A DNA stretch of 64,000 nt from Aneurinibacillus tyrosinisolvens (GCF_001015055.1 NZ_BBWZ01000012.1:1-64000), one strand, 5' to 3'. Positions 8,875-18,363 are shown, numbered from the stretch's first letter. The notes: a model not told the origin generated them from the letters alone. A program made the numbers and translations.

Positions 8875-10542
8875 TTAATCGAAATCTTTCGGGCTAATGG
8901 CCTGGCGAATGTTTTTGATTTCTTCCCATCTTTCCGGGCTTATACGGTATCCGGTTCCCGGACCCGTGTAATCGTTCTCATCATTTACCGCGCTAATCAC
9001 AACATTTTCTTTATTAATGATGGCCGATGTATGCAAATAATCGCCGGCTACCCTTTGTTTTAGCATATCGAAAATCCGTTCGGCCGTTTGCCTGTACCCG
9101 CGCTTTGCCAGGACGAGGGCGACATCAAATCCCCCGATTCCATCCCGTAAAATTCGTTCAGCTGCCTTTAAATCTTCGACAACATTTCGCGGCGGCATAT
9201 CGACACTGCTATTGGCATAAGTAGCCGCTTCGACTTCTTCGTCTGTAATCGCCGGGAATCCTAATTCCTCGAAAACGGCTTGCAAAGCTCTGGCAGCCTC
9301 ATAGCGAATTTCAATGACACTTCCTTCATCTACTGGTTTTAACCCGCCGTCAACCATCATGTCCCGTTGAATAATTAAGTAATCGTCCAGATCACTTGAA
9401 TCCATATTGGAGCCGGCAAACATATCTTCGCTGTTCGGTACCGCGCTATATCCGGAAAAAATAAAGTCAGTACCCGGCAGCATCTGACATAACATTTTTG
9501 CACTTCGCCGGATTTCTGAATGGGAGAAGGTTTGATCATTTCCTGAGGCTACTTCCAAATCAAATAACGTTGTGGCCAGGTTCTCCGCTAATACCGCACG
9601 GATTCCGCTTGGGACGGAGGCTGGAATTCCAATGCAGCTTATTGAGCCGTTTTGTAACCCTTGAACACCCGCTCCTTTGGCCATCATCACGCAGCGAATT
9701 TCCAAATAAAGCATCGACTTTCCTTCCGCACCCGCCATTTGAACTTCGGAACCTGTTCCCGACGTAAAGCGCATTTTGGCACCACGGGAAGCATAGGCAG
9801 AGGCTAAAAACGATTTTGACCACGGTGTGTCATCCCCGTCGATAAAAACAGGTTCCGTGCCATAGATGGAAATGGTTTCGGCATAAGAAGTCAGCCCCAG
9901 CATAGCTAAACGAAGTTCCGTTGCTTCTTCCAGGGAATCCTGGGTTAGGATTCCGCCCCTTGCCGTTTGGGAACCTACGAGTAAGGCTAACGCATTGAAG
10001 GGAGCATACCGGACAACCCCGACGGTCGTCTCCTGTTCATCGAATCCAAAGAGTCCTGCTTCCGCAGCATCCGCCGCCATCAGCACCGGGTTATCCCGTA
10101 CGTTTGTTACATGGCATTGGTTGGAAGGGGTCTTTCTCGCTCTCATCTTTTGTAAAGCCATCATCATTTCCACGACATTCATATGATTGAGCACTTCCAC
10201 TACTTTTGCAGGGGTCATACCTTTCGATAGGGACAATATTTCCGAACGGGTTACGTTAATGTCCACCAGTTTGCGGGCAATGTCTAAACTGTCAATGGAC
10301 ATTACTTTTTCAGCAATGCTTGCATCGATCGTATAATCGGCAATAAACTGATCCAGCATATCAAAACCTTCTCTTTTCTTTCCATCCAATTCGACGATTT
10401 TTCCATTTTCCACTTTGACAGACGGCTTCGGATCCTCAGGACTCGACATGGCTACAAATCCCATCTCTGGCCATTCCGTTACAAATCCATCCTGGTTCAC
10501 GGATCTTTGTTCTAAAATCTCAAATCTTTTTGAACGCTGCAT
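8875..10542 (-). CDS. pduC: Coenzyme-B12-dependent glycerol/propanediol dehydratase, large subunit
   Basis: This full-length (555 aa) alpha subunit carries the catalytic (beta/alpha)8 barrel. The radical reaction turns glycerol into 3-hydroxypropionaldehyde or propane-1,2-diol into propionaldehyde. Recognisable blocks are LSKGMTPAKVVEVLNHMNVVEMMMALQ, SNQCHVTNVRDNPVLMAADAAEAG, the substrate/K+ region GTGSEVQMAGAEGKSM, and GTDFIFSGYSAVPNSEDMFAGSN. Sequence alone does not settle whether glycerol or propanediol is preferred; the upstream glycerol facilitator and the subunit lengths favour glycerol. The window contains no cobalamin synthesis genes apart from hemD at 15 kb. Confidence 0.95.
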   Translation of the reverse strand: MQRSKRFEILEQRSVNQDGFVTEWPEMGFVAMSSPEDPKPSVKVENGKIVELDGKKREGFDMLDQFIADYTIDASIAEKVMSIDSLDIARKLVDINVTRSEILSLSKGMTPAKVVEVLNHMNVVEMMMALQKMRARKTPSNQCHVTNVRDNPVLMAADAAEAGLFGFDEQETTVGVVRYAPFNALALLVGSQTARGGILTQDSLEEATELRLAMLGLTSYAETISIYGTEPVFIDGDDTPWSKSFLASAYASRGAKMRFTSGTGSEVQMAGAEGKSMLYLEIRCVMMAKGAGVQGLQNGSISCIGIPASVPSGIRAVLAENLATTLFDLEVASGNDQTFSHSEIRRSAKMLCQMLPGTDFIFSGYSAVPNSEDMFAGSNMDSSDLDDYLIIQRDMMVDGGLKPVDEGSVIEIRYEAARALQAVFEELGFPAITDEEVEAATYANSSVDMPPRNVVEDLKAAERILRDGIGGFDVALVLAKRGYRQTAERIFDMLKQRVAGDYLHTSAIINKENVVISAVNDENDYTGPGTGYRISPERWEEIKNIRQAISPKDFD

Positions 10543-10577
10543 ACAGGGTCTCCCTCTTTTCTATGATTATTTAAAAA

Positions 10578-11426
10578 TTAAACCGTTTCCGCAGAAGCCG
10601 CTATTTCCTTCTTGCTGTTATCTGTTTCCTGTAATAAAGGATCTTCAACAGGGAGGTATCTGCCAATGAAATAATCGTACAGCCCTCCTCCCAGGAGTGC
10701 TCCAATGATGGGTCCGATGATAGGAACCCAGAAATATCCGTTGGGTCCAGGTAGTGCAACCTGACCCCAGCCGGCCAGGGCTGTAAATAATTTAGGGCCA
10801 AAATCACGGGCCGGATTCATTGCAAACCCTGTTAGTGTTCCAAAGGAACCTCCCATTACAGCTACCACGATGCCAACTGCTAGCGGAAACAGTGCCTTTG
10901 TGGGGGCGAATGAATTTCGCTCATCAATAAAGGAAAATATAGCCGCTACTAAAAAAGCGGATATGGCGATTTCTACGCATGCGGCTTGAAAATTACTTAA
11001 GTAGGGTGCAGGATAGGTAGAGAAAATACTCGCCAAAGTTTGGCTTTGTGCGCTCCCCCGGGTAATTCCCTTTGCCGCTTCATACTGAAGGAACCCATTG
11101 CGGTACAGCCCGTATACTGCGGCGGAAGCAGTAAAGGTTCCCGCGGTTTGGGCTGTAGCATAAGGGAGTACCTTAGCCCAGGGGAATCCACGATAAACGG
11201 CGAGTGATAAGGTTACCGCCGGATTAATGTGCGCGCCGGATATAGCCGCTGTTATATAAAGAGCCATACTAACAGCTAAACCCCAGATCACGGACACATC
11301 CCATATGTTGTATTGAGCTCCGTTTAAAACCAGAGCAGCCACACAACCCGCACCGATAAAAATCAGAATGAAGCTGCCAATAAACTCTGCAATTAATTCT
11401 CCTTTTACGCTTTTCATTTGAGACAC
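10578..11426 (-). CDS. glpF: Aquaglyceroporin / glycerol uptake facilitator
   Basis: This 282-residue MIP-family channel has six hydrophobic helices and the two half-helix signatures HINPAVT (about residue 66-72) and MNPARDFGP (about residue 203-211). The Arg and Asp after the second NPA are the glyceroporin type, which points to glycerol or diols rather than water only. It is the first gene of the dehydratase operon (35 bp before pduC) and brings in substrate by facilitated diffusion. The start follows GGAGGGAGGTG. Confidence 0.93.
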   Translation of the reverse strand: MSQMKSVKGELIAEFIGSFILIFIGAGCVAALVLNGAQYNIWDVSVIWGLAVSMALYITAAISGAHINPAVTLSLAVYRGFPWAKVLPYATAQTAGTFTASAAVYGLYRNGFLQYEAAKGITRGSAQSQTLASIFSTYPAPYLSNFQAACVEIAISAFLVAAIFSFIDERNSFAPTKALFPLAVGIVVAVMGGSFGTLTGFAMNPARDFGPKLFTALAGWGQVALPGPNGYFWVPIIGPIIGALLGGGLYDYFIGRYLPVEDPLLQETDNSKKEIAASAETV

Positions 11427-11454
11427 CTCCCTCCTTTTTTGTTGTTATGAGTCC

Positions 11455-11490
11455 ATTATAATTTTCTGAAATAAAGATGTCCCTGGACAT
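11455..11490 (-). promoter_or_regulatory. Promoter of the glpF-dehydratase operon with overlapping palindrome
   Basis: On the minus strand a perfect -10 TATAAT (11455-11460) is 17 nt from a weak -35 GGGACA (11478-11483). The -35 is covered by the palindrome ATGTCC-AG-GGACAT (11477-11490). A poor -35 under a palindrome is the usual plan of an activator-dependent promoter; the adjacent AraC-type response regulator is the obvious candidate (inference). Confidence 0.6.
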
Positions 11491-11554
11491 AGCATGCATT
11501 TATTAGCATTTTCTTAACCTTTTATATAATCAGAATACTTTAACGAAAAGAAGA

Positions 11555-11574
11555 CATCCCTTATATAAGGAATG
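11555..11574. other. Palindrome CATCCCTTATATAAGGAATG
   Basis: The core CCTTATATAAGG is a perfect 12-bp palindrome, extended with one mismatch per arm by CAT/ATG. It lies in the 200-bp gap between the fhs stop and the glpF promoter, about 65 bp upstream of the -35. It could be an operator, an upstream activator site or the weak 3' hairpin of fhs. Confidence 0.35.
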
Positions 11575-11626
11575 CCTTGGATTTGTGCTGCCGAGCTACA
11601 GACGGTTTGCCGAGCGACACTATTTC

Positions 11627-13315
11627 TTAAAATAAACCGGAAATCGTTCCTTCCTCATCAATGTCCATGGCAAGCGCTGCGGGACGCTTTGGAAACCCGG
11701 GCATTGTCATGATGTCACCTGTTAAAGCGACAATGAAACCCGCACCCAATGAAGGTTTAAGCTCGCGGACGGTGATTACAAACCCTTTTGGTCTTCCAAG
11801 CAAAGCTGGATTATCCGAAAAAGAATACTGGGTTTTCGCCATACAGATAGGCATAGCATCCCATCCCCATCTCTCGTATTCTTTGATTTGCTTGCGAGCT
11901 TTATCTGTGAAAAGAACCCCGTCTGCTCCGTATACCTTTTTGGCGATTTTCTCGATTTTTTCCGGTATGGAAGAACCTTCGTCATATAGAAAGCGAAAAT
12001 GATTTTCCGCGTTCTCGATCGTTTCCATTACTTTTTGCGCCAATGGTTCTCCACCAGCACCTCCGTATTCCCATACTTCTGTAAGTGCCAGAGGAATCCC
12101 CTGCTTTTCGCACAAATCTTTTACAGCCTTCAGTTCATTTTCTGTATCGGTTGGGAAGCGGTTTAAAGCAACGACAAACGGCAGGCCGAAATGCTTGATT
12201 GTATCGATGTGTTTTTCCAGGTTGCTGCAGCCTTCAATTAATGCACCCACATTTTCACTGCCTAAATCCTGCTTGGCCACCCCTCCGTGCATCTTTAATG
12301 CTCGAACGGTAGCAACAAGAACGACCGCAGATGGATGAAGGCCTCCTTTACGCGATTTGATATTCAAGAACTTCTCCGCGCCCAGGTCAGAACCGAATCC
12401 CGCTTCCGTTACAACATAATCACCTAGCTTCAGGGCCATTTTCGTTGCAATCAGGCTGTTGCAGCCGTGGGCGATATTGGCAAAAGGTCCTCCATGAATA
12501 AGGGCAGGTGTATGCTCCAGCGTCTGCACCAGGTTTGGTTTTATCGCGTCCTTCAAGACAAGCGTCATCGCTCCCTGCGCTCCCAAATCCCGTACATATA
12601 CAGGAGTCCCTTCATATGTATAGGCAACAAGCATGCTGGCCAGTGATTCCTTAAGTTCCTCTAAATCTTCCGATAAACAAAGAATCGCCATAATTTCGGA
12701 GGCAACGGTAATGTCAAATCCAGCTTCCCGCGGTACCCCATTCGTTTTTCCGCCAAGGCCAATCACGATGTCGCGGAGTGCCCGATCGTTCATATCTATT
12801 ACCCTTTTCCATACGACTTGCCGCGGATCGATGTTGAGTTCATTTCCCTGGTGAACGTGGTTATCAAGCAGGGCGGCAAGCAAATTGTGCGCGGTTGTTA
12901 TCGCATGAAAATCCCCTGTGAAATGAAGATTGATATCCTCCATCGGTACAACCTGAGAGTACCCTCCGCCTGCTGCTCCCCCTTTCATGCCAAAGTTTGG
13001 CCCTAAAGAAGGCTCGCGTACGGCGATGACCGCTTTTTTACCGAGCCGGTTTAATGCCTGGCCGAGCCCTACGGTTACGGTTGTTTTTCCTTCTCCTGCA
13101 GGGGTTGGGCTGATTGCGGTTACGAGAACAAGCTTTCCATCCGGGTGCTGCTTTTTCCGCTCCAGGAGGGATAAATCGATTTTTGCTTTGTATTTACCAT
13201 AAGGTTCCCACTCGCCTTCCGTTACGTCCAGCAAGTCGACAATCTCAGCAATGGGCTTCATTTTAACGGATTGGGCAATTTCGATATCCGTTTTTATTGG
13301 TGTCTGTGTCTTCAT
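11627..13315 (-). CDS. fhs: Formate-tetrahydrofolate ligase
   Basis: The 562-residue protein fits the family length of about 555-560. The P-loop is [11 protein letters not shown] (about 69-79). Also visible are the conserved [24 protein letters not shown] and [14 protein letters not shown], and the C-terminal [15 protein letters not shown]. It makes 10-formyl-tetrahydrofolate from formate, ATP and THF for one-carbon metabolism. The ATG 13315 has AGGGGAA upstream. It is monocistronic as far as seen. Confidence 0.97.
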   Translation of the reverse strand: MKTQTPIKTDIEIAQSVKMKPIAEIVDLLDVTEGEWEPYGKYKAKIDLSLLERKKQHPDGKLVLVTAISPTPAGEGKTTVTVGLGQALNRLGKKAVIAVREPSLGPNFGMKGGAAGGGYSQVVPMEDINLHFTGDFHAITTAHNLLAALLDNHVHQGNELNIDPRQVVWKRVIDMNDRALRDIVIGLGGKTNGVPREAGFDITVASEIMAILCLSEDLEELKESLASMLVAYTYEGTPVYVRDLGAQGAMTLVLKDAIKPNLVQTLEHTPALIHGGPFANIAHGCNSLIATKMALKLGDYVVTEAGFGSDLGAEKFLNIKSRKGGLHPSAVVLVATVRALKMHGGVAKQDLGSENVGALIEGCSNLEKHIDTIKHFGLPFVVALNRFPTDTENELKAVKDLCEKQGIPLALTEVWEYGGAGGEPLAQKVMETIENAENHFRFLYDEGSSIPEKIEKIAKKVYGADGVLFTDKARKQIKEYERWGWDAMPICMAKTQYSFSDNPALLGRPKGFVITVRELKPSLGAGFIVALTGDIMTMPGFPKRPAALAMDIDEEGTISGLF

Positions 13316-13438
13316 AATCGTTCCCCTACTCTTCTGATAGTGATAATGTTCGAAAATATTTTACCATGGAACGAACCGGATGTCGTATCAACCTTAAATT
13401 GCCACAATGTTGTGTATTCGATTCTGAAAAAAGGTAAG

Positions 13439-13852
13439 CTACACCTTCAGCACTCGAAAGGTTGCCGTTCCCATCGCGAGAAGGGTTCCATCTGCGGTTT
13501 CTACTCTCGCTTCTGTGGTTGCCGTTCTTTTCGTACGGTGCACAACTCTTCCCTTCGCATAAATTTTCCCTTCACCGGCCGCCGCTACATAATGGATGTT
13601 CATATTCGTCGTCGCCTGCTTAAAATCGCCATTAGAGCGCGCCGCGAGCCCCATTGCGTTATCCAGCAGCGTTGCAAACATTCCGCCATGAAGCGTCATG
13701 TTTCCATTCATATGCTCGTGGCTGATCTCAAGGGAGATAACAGCATGGTCTTGTTCTATCGTTTCAATCACGCAGCTCGTATGTTTCCAAAATGGAACCT
13801 CGGAAAAATGATCTTTTAACTGCTGTAAATAATCGGTGTCTGTCATTTCCAA
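13439..13852 (-). CDS. PaaI-type hotdog-fold thioesterase
   Basis: This 137-residue protein has the hotdog thioesterase pattern: HEHMNGNMTLHGGMFATLLDNAMG, where the HGG loop and the following Asp form the catalytic site, then TNMNIHYVAAAGEGKIYAKGRVVHRTKRTATTEARV. It hydrolyses short or aromatic acyl-CoA esters; the exact substrate cannot be told. It starts 44 bp after the next minus-strand gene, with AGGAGG before ATG 13852, so it is probably co-transcribed with the LLM oxidoreductase. Confidence 0.88.
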   Translation of the reverse strand: MEMTDTDYLQQLKDHFSEVPFWKHTSCVIETIEQDHAVISLEISHEHMNGNMTLHGGMFATLLDNAMGLAARSNGDFKQATTNMNIHYVAAAGEGKIYAKGRVVHRTKRTATTEARVETADGTLLAMGTATFRVLKV

Positions 13853-13896
13853 TCCTCCTTTTGTTTACGCTAAAACCGTGCATTTTCCAGGGCTGT

Positions 13897-14937
13897 CTAT
13901 TCCTCGCCGGCAATCTGGGCCACAATTTCATAGGAGCGCAGCCGTGCGTTATGGTCAAAAATCTGGCCGTTAATAATAATTTCATCCGCCTGCGTGATGT
14001 CAAGGAAAGCCTGCAGTTTTTCCTTGACGACCTGGGGGCTGCCGACAATGGATGAGCGCAGCTGTTTATCAATGGCGGCTTTTTCGTAATCGCTCCAGAA
14101 ATTCTCTACATTCTCTACCGGCGGGTTGAGCGGACCCGGGTTGCCGCGGACCAGGTTCAGGAATTGCTGCTGCTGTGATGTAGCCAGAAAGCGGGCTTCT
14201 TCGTCCGTGTCGGCGGCAATGACATTCGCGCCTACCATTGCGTACGGCTTATCGAGCACTTCGGAAGGGCGGAAGTAGTTGCGGTACAGCTGCAGGGCCG
14301 GCAACGTATAATCCGGAGAGAAATGGCTGGCAAATGCGAAGGGAAGCCCCAGCTGTCCAGCCAGCTGTGCGCTGAAGCCGCTTGAGCCCAGCAGCCAAAT
14401 CGGAACATTGAGTCCTTCGCCTGGAACTGCCCGTACAGGTGCAGGGCCGTTTTCCAAAGACGGACTCAAATAGGAACGCAGTTCATCCAGCAGTTCAGGG
14501 AACTCCTGGTCATCGCTTCTAAGCTCACGGCGCAGGGCGCGGGCGGTGCGCTGATCGGTGCCTGGAGCCCGCCCTAAACCGAGATCAATGCGGCCTGGAT
14601 ACATCGATTCCAGCGTTCCGAACTGTTCGGCAATCATGAGCGGTGCATGGTTGGGCAGCATGATACCGCCGGAGCCGACGCGGATTTTCGAAGTGCCGCC
14701 TGCCACATACCCAATGACTACCGATGTCGCCGAACTGGCAATTCCGGGCATATTGTGGTGTTCTGCCAGCCAGTAGCGGTTAAATCCCCACTTCTCGGCA
14801 TGCCTGGCAAGATCCAGAGTGTTTCGGAAAGAATCGGCGGGTGTTCCGCCGACTACGATCGGAGCAAGGTCAAGAACCGACAGCGCGATATGATTAAGTA
14901 GTTTCGTGCTTTTATTGGTGGAATTTTCTTTTGACAT
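13897..14937 (-). CDS. LLM-class (luciferase-like) flavin-dependent oxidoreductase
   Basis: This 346-residue TIM-barrel protein is of the bacterial luciferase superfamily, MsnO8/YtmO-like subgroup. The pattern includes [45 protein letters not shown] and [21 protein letters not shown]. Such enzymes use FMNH2 for monooxygenation; the substrate is unknown. The start follows AGAAGGAG. A second, clearly related copy lies at 26737-27741 on the other strand. Confidence 0.9.
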   Translation of the reverse strand: MSKENSTNKSTKLLNHIALSVLDLAPIVVGGTPADSFRNTLDLARHAEKWGFNRYWLAEHHNMPGIASSATSVVIGYVAGGTSKIRVGSGGIMLPNHAPLMIAEQFGTLESMYPGRIDLGLGRAPGTDQRTARALRRELRSDDQEFPELLDELRSYLSPSLENGPAPVRAVPGEGLNVPIWLLGSSGFSAQLAGQLGLPFAFASHFSPDYTLPALQLYRNYFRPSEVLDKPYAMVGANVIAADTDEEARFLATSQQQQFLNLVRGNPGPLNPPVENVENFWSDYEKAAIDKQLRSSIVGSPQVVKEKLQAFLDITQADEIIINGQIFDHNARLRSYEIVAQIAGEE

Positions 14938-15069
14938 ATTTTTGTTCTCCTTCTAATTCTGATGGATTGTACTTCCTTTATGTTACACCCAAATTGAATA
15001 GGAGACATCCTTTTGATGTCTCCTAACTCTCTGCCCGCTTAATTCTATTGTTCAAAATCACCTGGTTTA

Positions 15070-15897
15070 TTATGCTTCCCCGTTCACATGCTGCTCTTCA
15101 TAATAGCGGGACAGCTCGATAATCATGGCGCCCATCCGTTCATTTTCCGGGACAAGAACACGTTCAATTCCTTCTTCTCTAAGGGATTCGTTTGTGATTT
15201 TTCCAACCGCAACCGCCAGAGTCTTCTGCTCAAACGCAGCCTTAATTTCCGCTAAGCGGCCATGCTGCCTGGCATAATCAAAAAGAAACCGTACCTGTGT
15301 TGCTGTCGTAAAACAAATGGCATCTACCAGACCTTCCGCTAGCTCCTGACACACGGTTCCTACCACTTGCTCATCCGGAGCAACGTGCTGATATGGAAGG
15401 AGCTGTGTAACGGTCGCTCCCCTTTCTTCAAGGAAACGTATCAAAGCAGGCGCTGTTTCCCCATGAAGCTGCACCATTACCCGCTGTCCCGTGAATTCAA
15501 GGGAATCGAGAGCACGAATCAATCCCCGGGTCGTCCCGTCATCATCTGTCGCAACCGGTGTAATCCCCAGTTTCTTTAAAGCGGAGTTCGTTTTGTAGCC
15601 TCTTGACGCCACCTTTGCCTGCTGAATGCGATTTATAAAAGAAGCGTCAATTCCAAGCTTCTCCGCCAAACCTAAAAGCGTTTCGGCTCCGATTCCGGTT
15701 GTGAAAATCGCCCAATCGCTTCCTTCTTCTACAAAGCGGCGTAAGTCCTGTTCGATTTCTTTCTCCGCCAGAAATGATGTCCCCTGCAAAGGACGGGAAA
15801 CAGGAATTCCACCCTGTTTTTCGATTAATGTACTAATTTCATCCACTTTACGGGAGCCGGCAATCACAATCCGCTTCCCTTCCAACCCTTTAGCCAT
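15070..15897 (-). CDS. hemD: Uroporphyrinogen-III synthase
   Basis: This 275-residue HemD-fold protein opens with LEGKRIVIAGSRKVDEISTLIEKQGG and has the central repeat-like motif VKVASRGYKTNSALKKLGITP-type sequence. Near the C terminus, DAICFTTATQVRFLFDYA and LAVAVGKITNESLREEGIERVLVP show the two-lobed fold. It cyclises hydroxymethylbilane to uroporphyrinogen III, the branch point to heme and cobalamin. It is not in a hem operon here. Cobalamin demand by the B12-dependent dehydratase nearby is suggestive only. Confidence 0.85.
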   Translation of the reverse strand: MAKGLEGKRIVIAGSRKVDEISTLIEKQGGIPVSRPLQGTSFLAEKEIEQDLRRFVEEGSDWAIFTTGIGAETLLGLAEKLGIDASFINRIQQAKVASRGYKTNSALKKLGITPVATDDDGTTRGLIRALDSLEFTGQRVMVQLHGETAPALIRFLEERGATVTQLLPYQHVAPDEQVVGTVCQELAEGLVDAICFTTATQVRFLFDYARQHGRLAEIKAAFEQKTLAVAVGKITNESLREEGIERVLVPENERMGAMIIELSRYYEEQHVNGEA

Positions 15898-15958
15898 TCA
15901 TTTCAACTCCTACTTGATTTCAGCTTATTTTATCTTATCTGTTGTTATAGCCGGCTGT

Positions 15959-16381
15959 CTATAATCTTTCGCGGTGTTGTGATGTAAAATTTGCGATGCA
16001 GTAGCTGACGATGAGTACGAGAATCACACAAGCGTAGAGAAAGGTGTGGAAGGGATCGTCATGGTGGACGATAATTAGGCGGGTCATGGCGGTGATGCCG
16101 ATGTAGAGAAAGTAGCGGAGCGGAAAGTGGTAGTTTTCCTGAAAATATTTCGCGATCATAGCGATGAATTCAAAGTACAGAAAAAAAACAAGGATACGTT
16201 CGAGTAAATTTTGAACAGGAACCTCGCCATGGAGGGTAAAAAACTGAATAAAGTGGGAGATCTCTTTTGCAAGCAGAGTGCATAGAACGCCCGCTAACAA
16301 AATGAGTGAAAGGTTCAATATAAACTGCAATATGGCAGCAACACTAAATGCCCGAGATAAGGCTTTGTTATACGGCACCAT
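15959..16381 (-). CDS. psiE: PsiE-family membrane protein
   Basis: This 140-residue protein has four hydrophobic segments and the conserved PsiE blocks LLERILVFFLYFEFIAMI, YFQENYHFPLRYFLYIGITAMTRLIIV and the short HHDDPFHTFLYA loop. The family was named for phosphate-starvation induction in E. coli; its function is unknown. The ATG follows AGGGAGGATG. It stands 60 bp from hemD, so it could be its upstream operon partner. Confidence 0.88.
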   Translation of the reverse strand: MVPYNKALSRAFSVAAILQFILNLSLILLAGVLCTLLAKEISHFIQFFTLHGEVPVQNLLERILVFFLYFEFIAMIAKYFQENYHFPLRYFLYIGITAMTRLIIVHHDDPFHTFLYACVILVLIVSYCIANFTSQHRERL

Positions 16382-16470
16382 ATGCTCATCCTCCCTGTTG
16401 TTGAATTATTCCTTTCTATGGTTATAGAAGGGTTAGCATAAGCACTCGTGTCAGCGTATTAGTTTATATG

Positions 16471-16623
16471 TTATCCTGGAAAACTGTTTTGCAGCTTTCT
16501 TAAAATTTCAAATCCTTTATCACCCGCTCTAATCATAAGTTCTTCGTAGATTTCATCCCTTTTTTTATCCAGGTCTAAAATTTTCTTGGCTAATTCTATA
16601 ATTTTTTCATTATCCACTTCCAT
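16471..16623 (-). CDS. Small hypothetical helical protein, 50 aa
   Basis: A 51-codon frame begins at ATG 16623 after a strong AAGGAGTG site and encodes MEVDNEKIIELAKKILDLDK followed by KRDEIYEELMIRAGDKGFEI and a short tail. It is almost entirely amphipathic helix rich in Lys and Glu, which suggests a coiled-coil or regulatory peptide. The good ribosome binding site and regular composition support a real gene. I do not recognise the family; it lacks the Spo0E signature. Confidence 0.6.
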   Translation of the reverse strand: MEVDNEKIIELAKKILDLDKKRDEIYEELMIRAGDKGFEILRKLQNSFPG

Positions 16624-16831
16624 TCACTCCTTTTGCGAAAAAATTTTCAAATATTTCTCGCTGATTTTATTTTTTATATGTTAGGTTATATAACATCAAG
16701 TTATTTTATATTCTTAATTTAATCAATTTCCAAACATAAATCAACAGAATAAGTTGATTTTTCTAAAAAACCATGGTATATAATCTTACATTCCAAGATG
16801 TTATCCCACCAGACAAGCTGGTTTACATAAG

Positions 16832-16866
16832 AAAAAACCTATCCAAAGTTTAATTTAGATAGGTTT
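16832..16866 (-). terminator. Intrinsic terminator of the PEBP gene
   Basis: On the minus strand a 9-bp stem AAACCTATC / GATAGGTTT with a 14-nt loop is followed by a run of six T, 31 bp past the PEBP-gene stop. Confidence 0.8.
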
Positions 16867-16896
16867 GATAAGCACGGCTTTTTCCGCACTGCCTCA

Positions 16897-17850
16897 TTAC
16901 TGCAGTTTGTATGTATACGTAATGACAGCCCGGTCTAGAATATGTCCGGCAATTTGCTGTTCGAAATCTTCAATGTAAGCAGGGAATTTGTTTATTTTTA
17001 TGTTTTTTAATTGGTCCGTGTCAAGGGCGTATACGACTACCTTATAATAATGATCACCGGATTGAGCTGGCGGCGCGGGACCGAAATAAGGTGCTGGCTC
17101 GTAGCTGCCGGATGGGACTTTCGCTGTGTGTGAAACCCCTTCTGCCAATTGATTGATAGAAGGCGCGATATTCATTATTCCCCAGTGCAGGAAACTGTCA
17201 GGCACTGCGTGGAAGTCATAAATAGCAACCGCGAACGCTTTTGTTCCTTTCGGTGCCCCGCTCCACTTAAGTGGGAAGTTTACATCCATTTGATTTTTTT
17301 TATCTGTGTGAACATATTTCGCGGGAATTTCCTGATGTAATGGAATCGCGGGAGATGCTGCCTTAAATGATGATGTTTTACTCTGAAGATGAATGGTAAG
17401 GGTCCTTGTGTTGGCGTTCCAATCGATATCGGGCTGGTATGATTCAATGAAGGCGCGAAGGGAAACAAACAAATCGCCGTTTCTATTTTCGTTTATACTG
17501 TCCAGCTGGATTTCTTCATTGTTTATTCTCATTCTGGATTCACCGGCTTTTGCTGTTATAACCTTTTCGCCATCAAGTGCGGTTATGGCGTTTTTATTTC
17601 CGGTTACTTTTGCGCCGGTGCTTGAAAATACCTGCTTAAAAGGAATCATGAACTTAGAGTTCTCCATGTTTCCCTGGATTGAAATTTCCTGCTTCGGTGT
17701 TTGTAATTTAATGCTGTACGGGCCATTCCATTTCATAAAAGACCCGACATTGCCAAAAGCATCCTTGGCGGGAGCATTGTCGGCCCAGACAGGCACGCTA
17801 AGCATACTCAATAAAGTCACACTAAATAAAATGCTTGCCAGCTTCTTCAT
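16897..17850 (-). CDS. Secreted protein: copper-amine-oxidase-N-like domain fused to a PEBP (YbhB/YbcL) domain
   Basis: Residues 1-23 form a signal peptide (MKKLASILFSVTLLSMLSVP, cleavage near VWA-DN). Residues about 50-155 resemble the Cu_amine_oxidN1 module: SKFMIPFKQVFSSTGAKV, NNEEIQLDS, NRNGDLFVSLRAFIES, then LTIHL. The C-terminal half has the PEBP/Raf-kinase-inhibitor-like pattern: VNFPLKWSGAPKGTKAFAVAIYDF, HWGIMNI and YFGPAPPAQSGDHYYKVVVYALD. PEBP domains bind anionic ligands; the fused module is a common wall-associated or ligand-binding unit in Bacillales. The partner ligand is unknown. Confidence 0.82.
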   Translation of the reverse strand: MKKLASILFSVTLLSMLSVPVWADNAPAKDAFGNVGSFMKWNGPYSIKLQTPKQEISIQGNMENSKFMIPFKQVFSSTGAKVTGNKNAITALDGEKVITAKAGESRMRINNEEIQLDSINENRNGDLFVSLRAFIESYQPDIDWNANTRTLTIHLQSKTSSFKAASPAIPLHQEIPAKYVHTDKKNQMDVNFPLKWSGAPKGTKAFAVAIYDFHAVPDSFLHWGIMNIAPSINQLAEGVSHTAKVPSGSYEPAPYFGPAPPAQSGDHYYKVVVYALDTDQLKNIKINKFPAYIEDFEQQIAGHILDRAVITYTYKLQ

Positions 17851-17882
17851 AATTTAGCCACCTCATTATTCTTTTTATATTC

Positions 17883-18185
17883 TTATTCAGCGAATAGGAT
17901 CATCGGAGGATGGGGCAGGAAGTCCAGCAAATTCGAAACATCTGCATACAACGCCTTCCCCTCAGCCGACGCAAGCGATTGATCCATCACTTCCCTGTTC
18001 TCAAAGCTAAATTGAGCAACGATGTAAGGATGAATACTCATGTTCTGCACCTCGAATGTTCGTAGAATCGAGACGTCCTGTACCTGCGGAAGGTTTTCTA
18101 CCAGGGGCACGTGAACACTGAAATAATGGTCGTCAAACGCCTGTTGATTTTCGGGCTTTGGAAGAAGCACCGTAACTTTCACCAT
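17883..18185 (-). CDS. EthD-family protein
   Basis: A dimeric alpha-beta barrel protein of about 100 residues with the EthD pattern: VKVTVLLPKPENQQAFDDHYFSVHVPLV, then VAQFSFENREVMDQSLASAEGKALYADVSNL. The conserved HVPLV His-Pro is typical. EthD-like proteins assist degradation of ethers or aromatics, with mostly unknown chemistry. The frame is open from GTG 18194, but ATG 18185 is better placed behind AGAGGTG. It lies divergent from a broken PaaX-type regulator, which suggests the two were a regulator-target pair. Confidence 0.8.
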   Translation of the reverse strand: MVKVTVLLPKPENQQAFDDHYFSVHVPLVENLPQVQDVSILRTFEVQNMSIHPYIVAQFSFENREVMDQSLASAEGKALYADVSNLLDFLPHPPMILFAE

Positions 18186-18363
18186 TTTCAACACCTCTTT
18201 TTTATAATATTTATTTTGTTTTATAACTTAATTTTTATTATATTTATACTGTTTGGTTTTGTCAATTTATAATTTTATTTTTGTTGTAAGTTTTATTTTA
18301 TATTATAATTAAGTCTGAATGAAATTATATTTTTCCTTCTATATAAGATTTTGGAGGTTTGCT

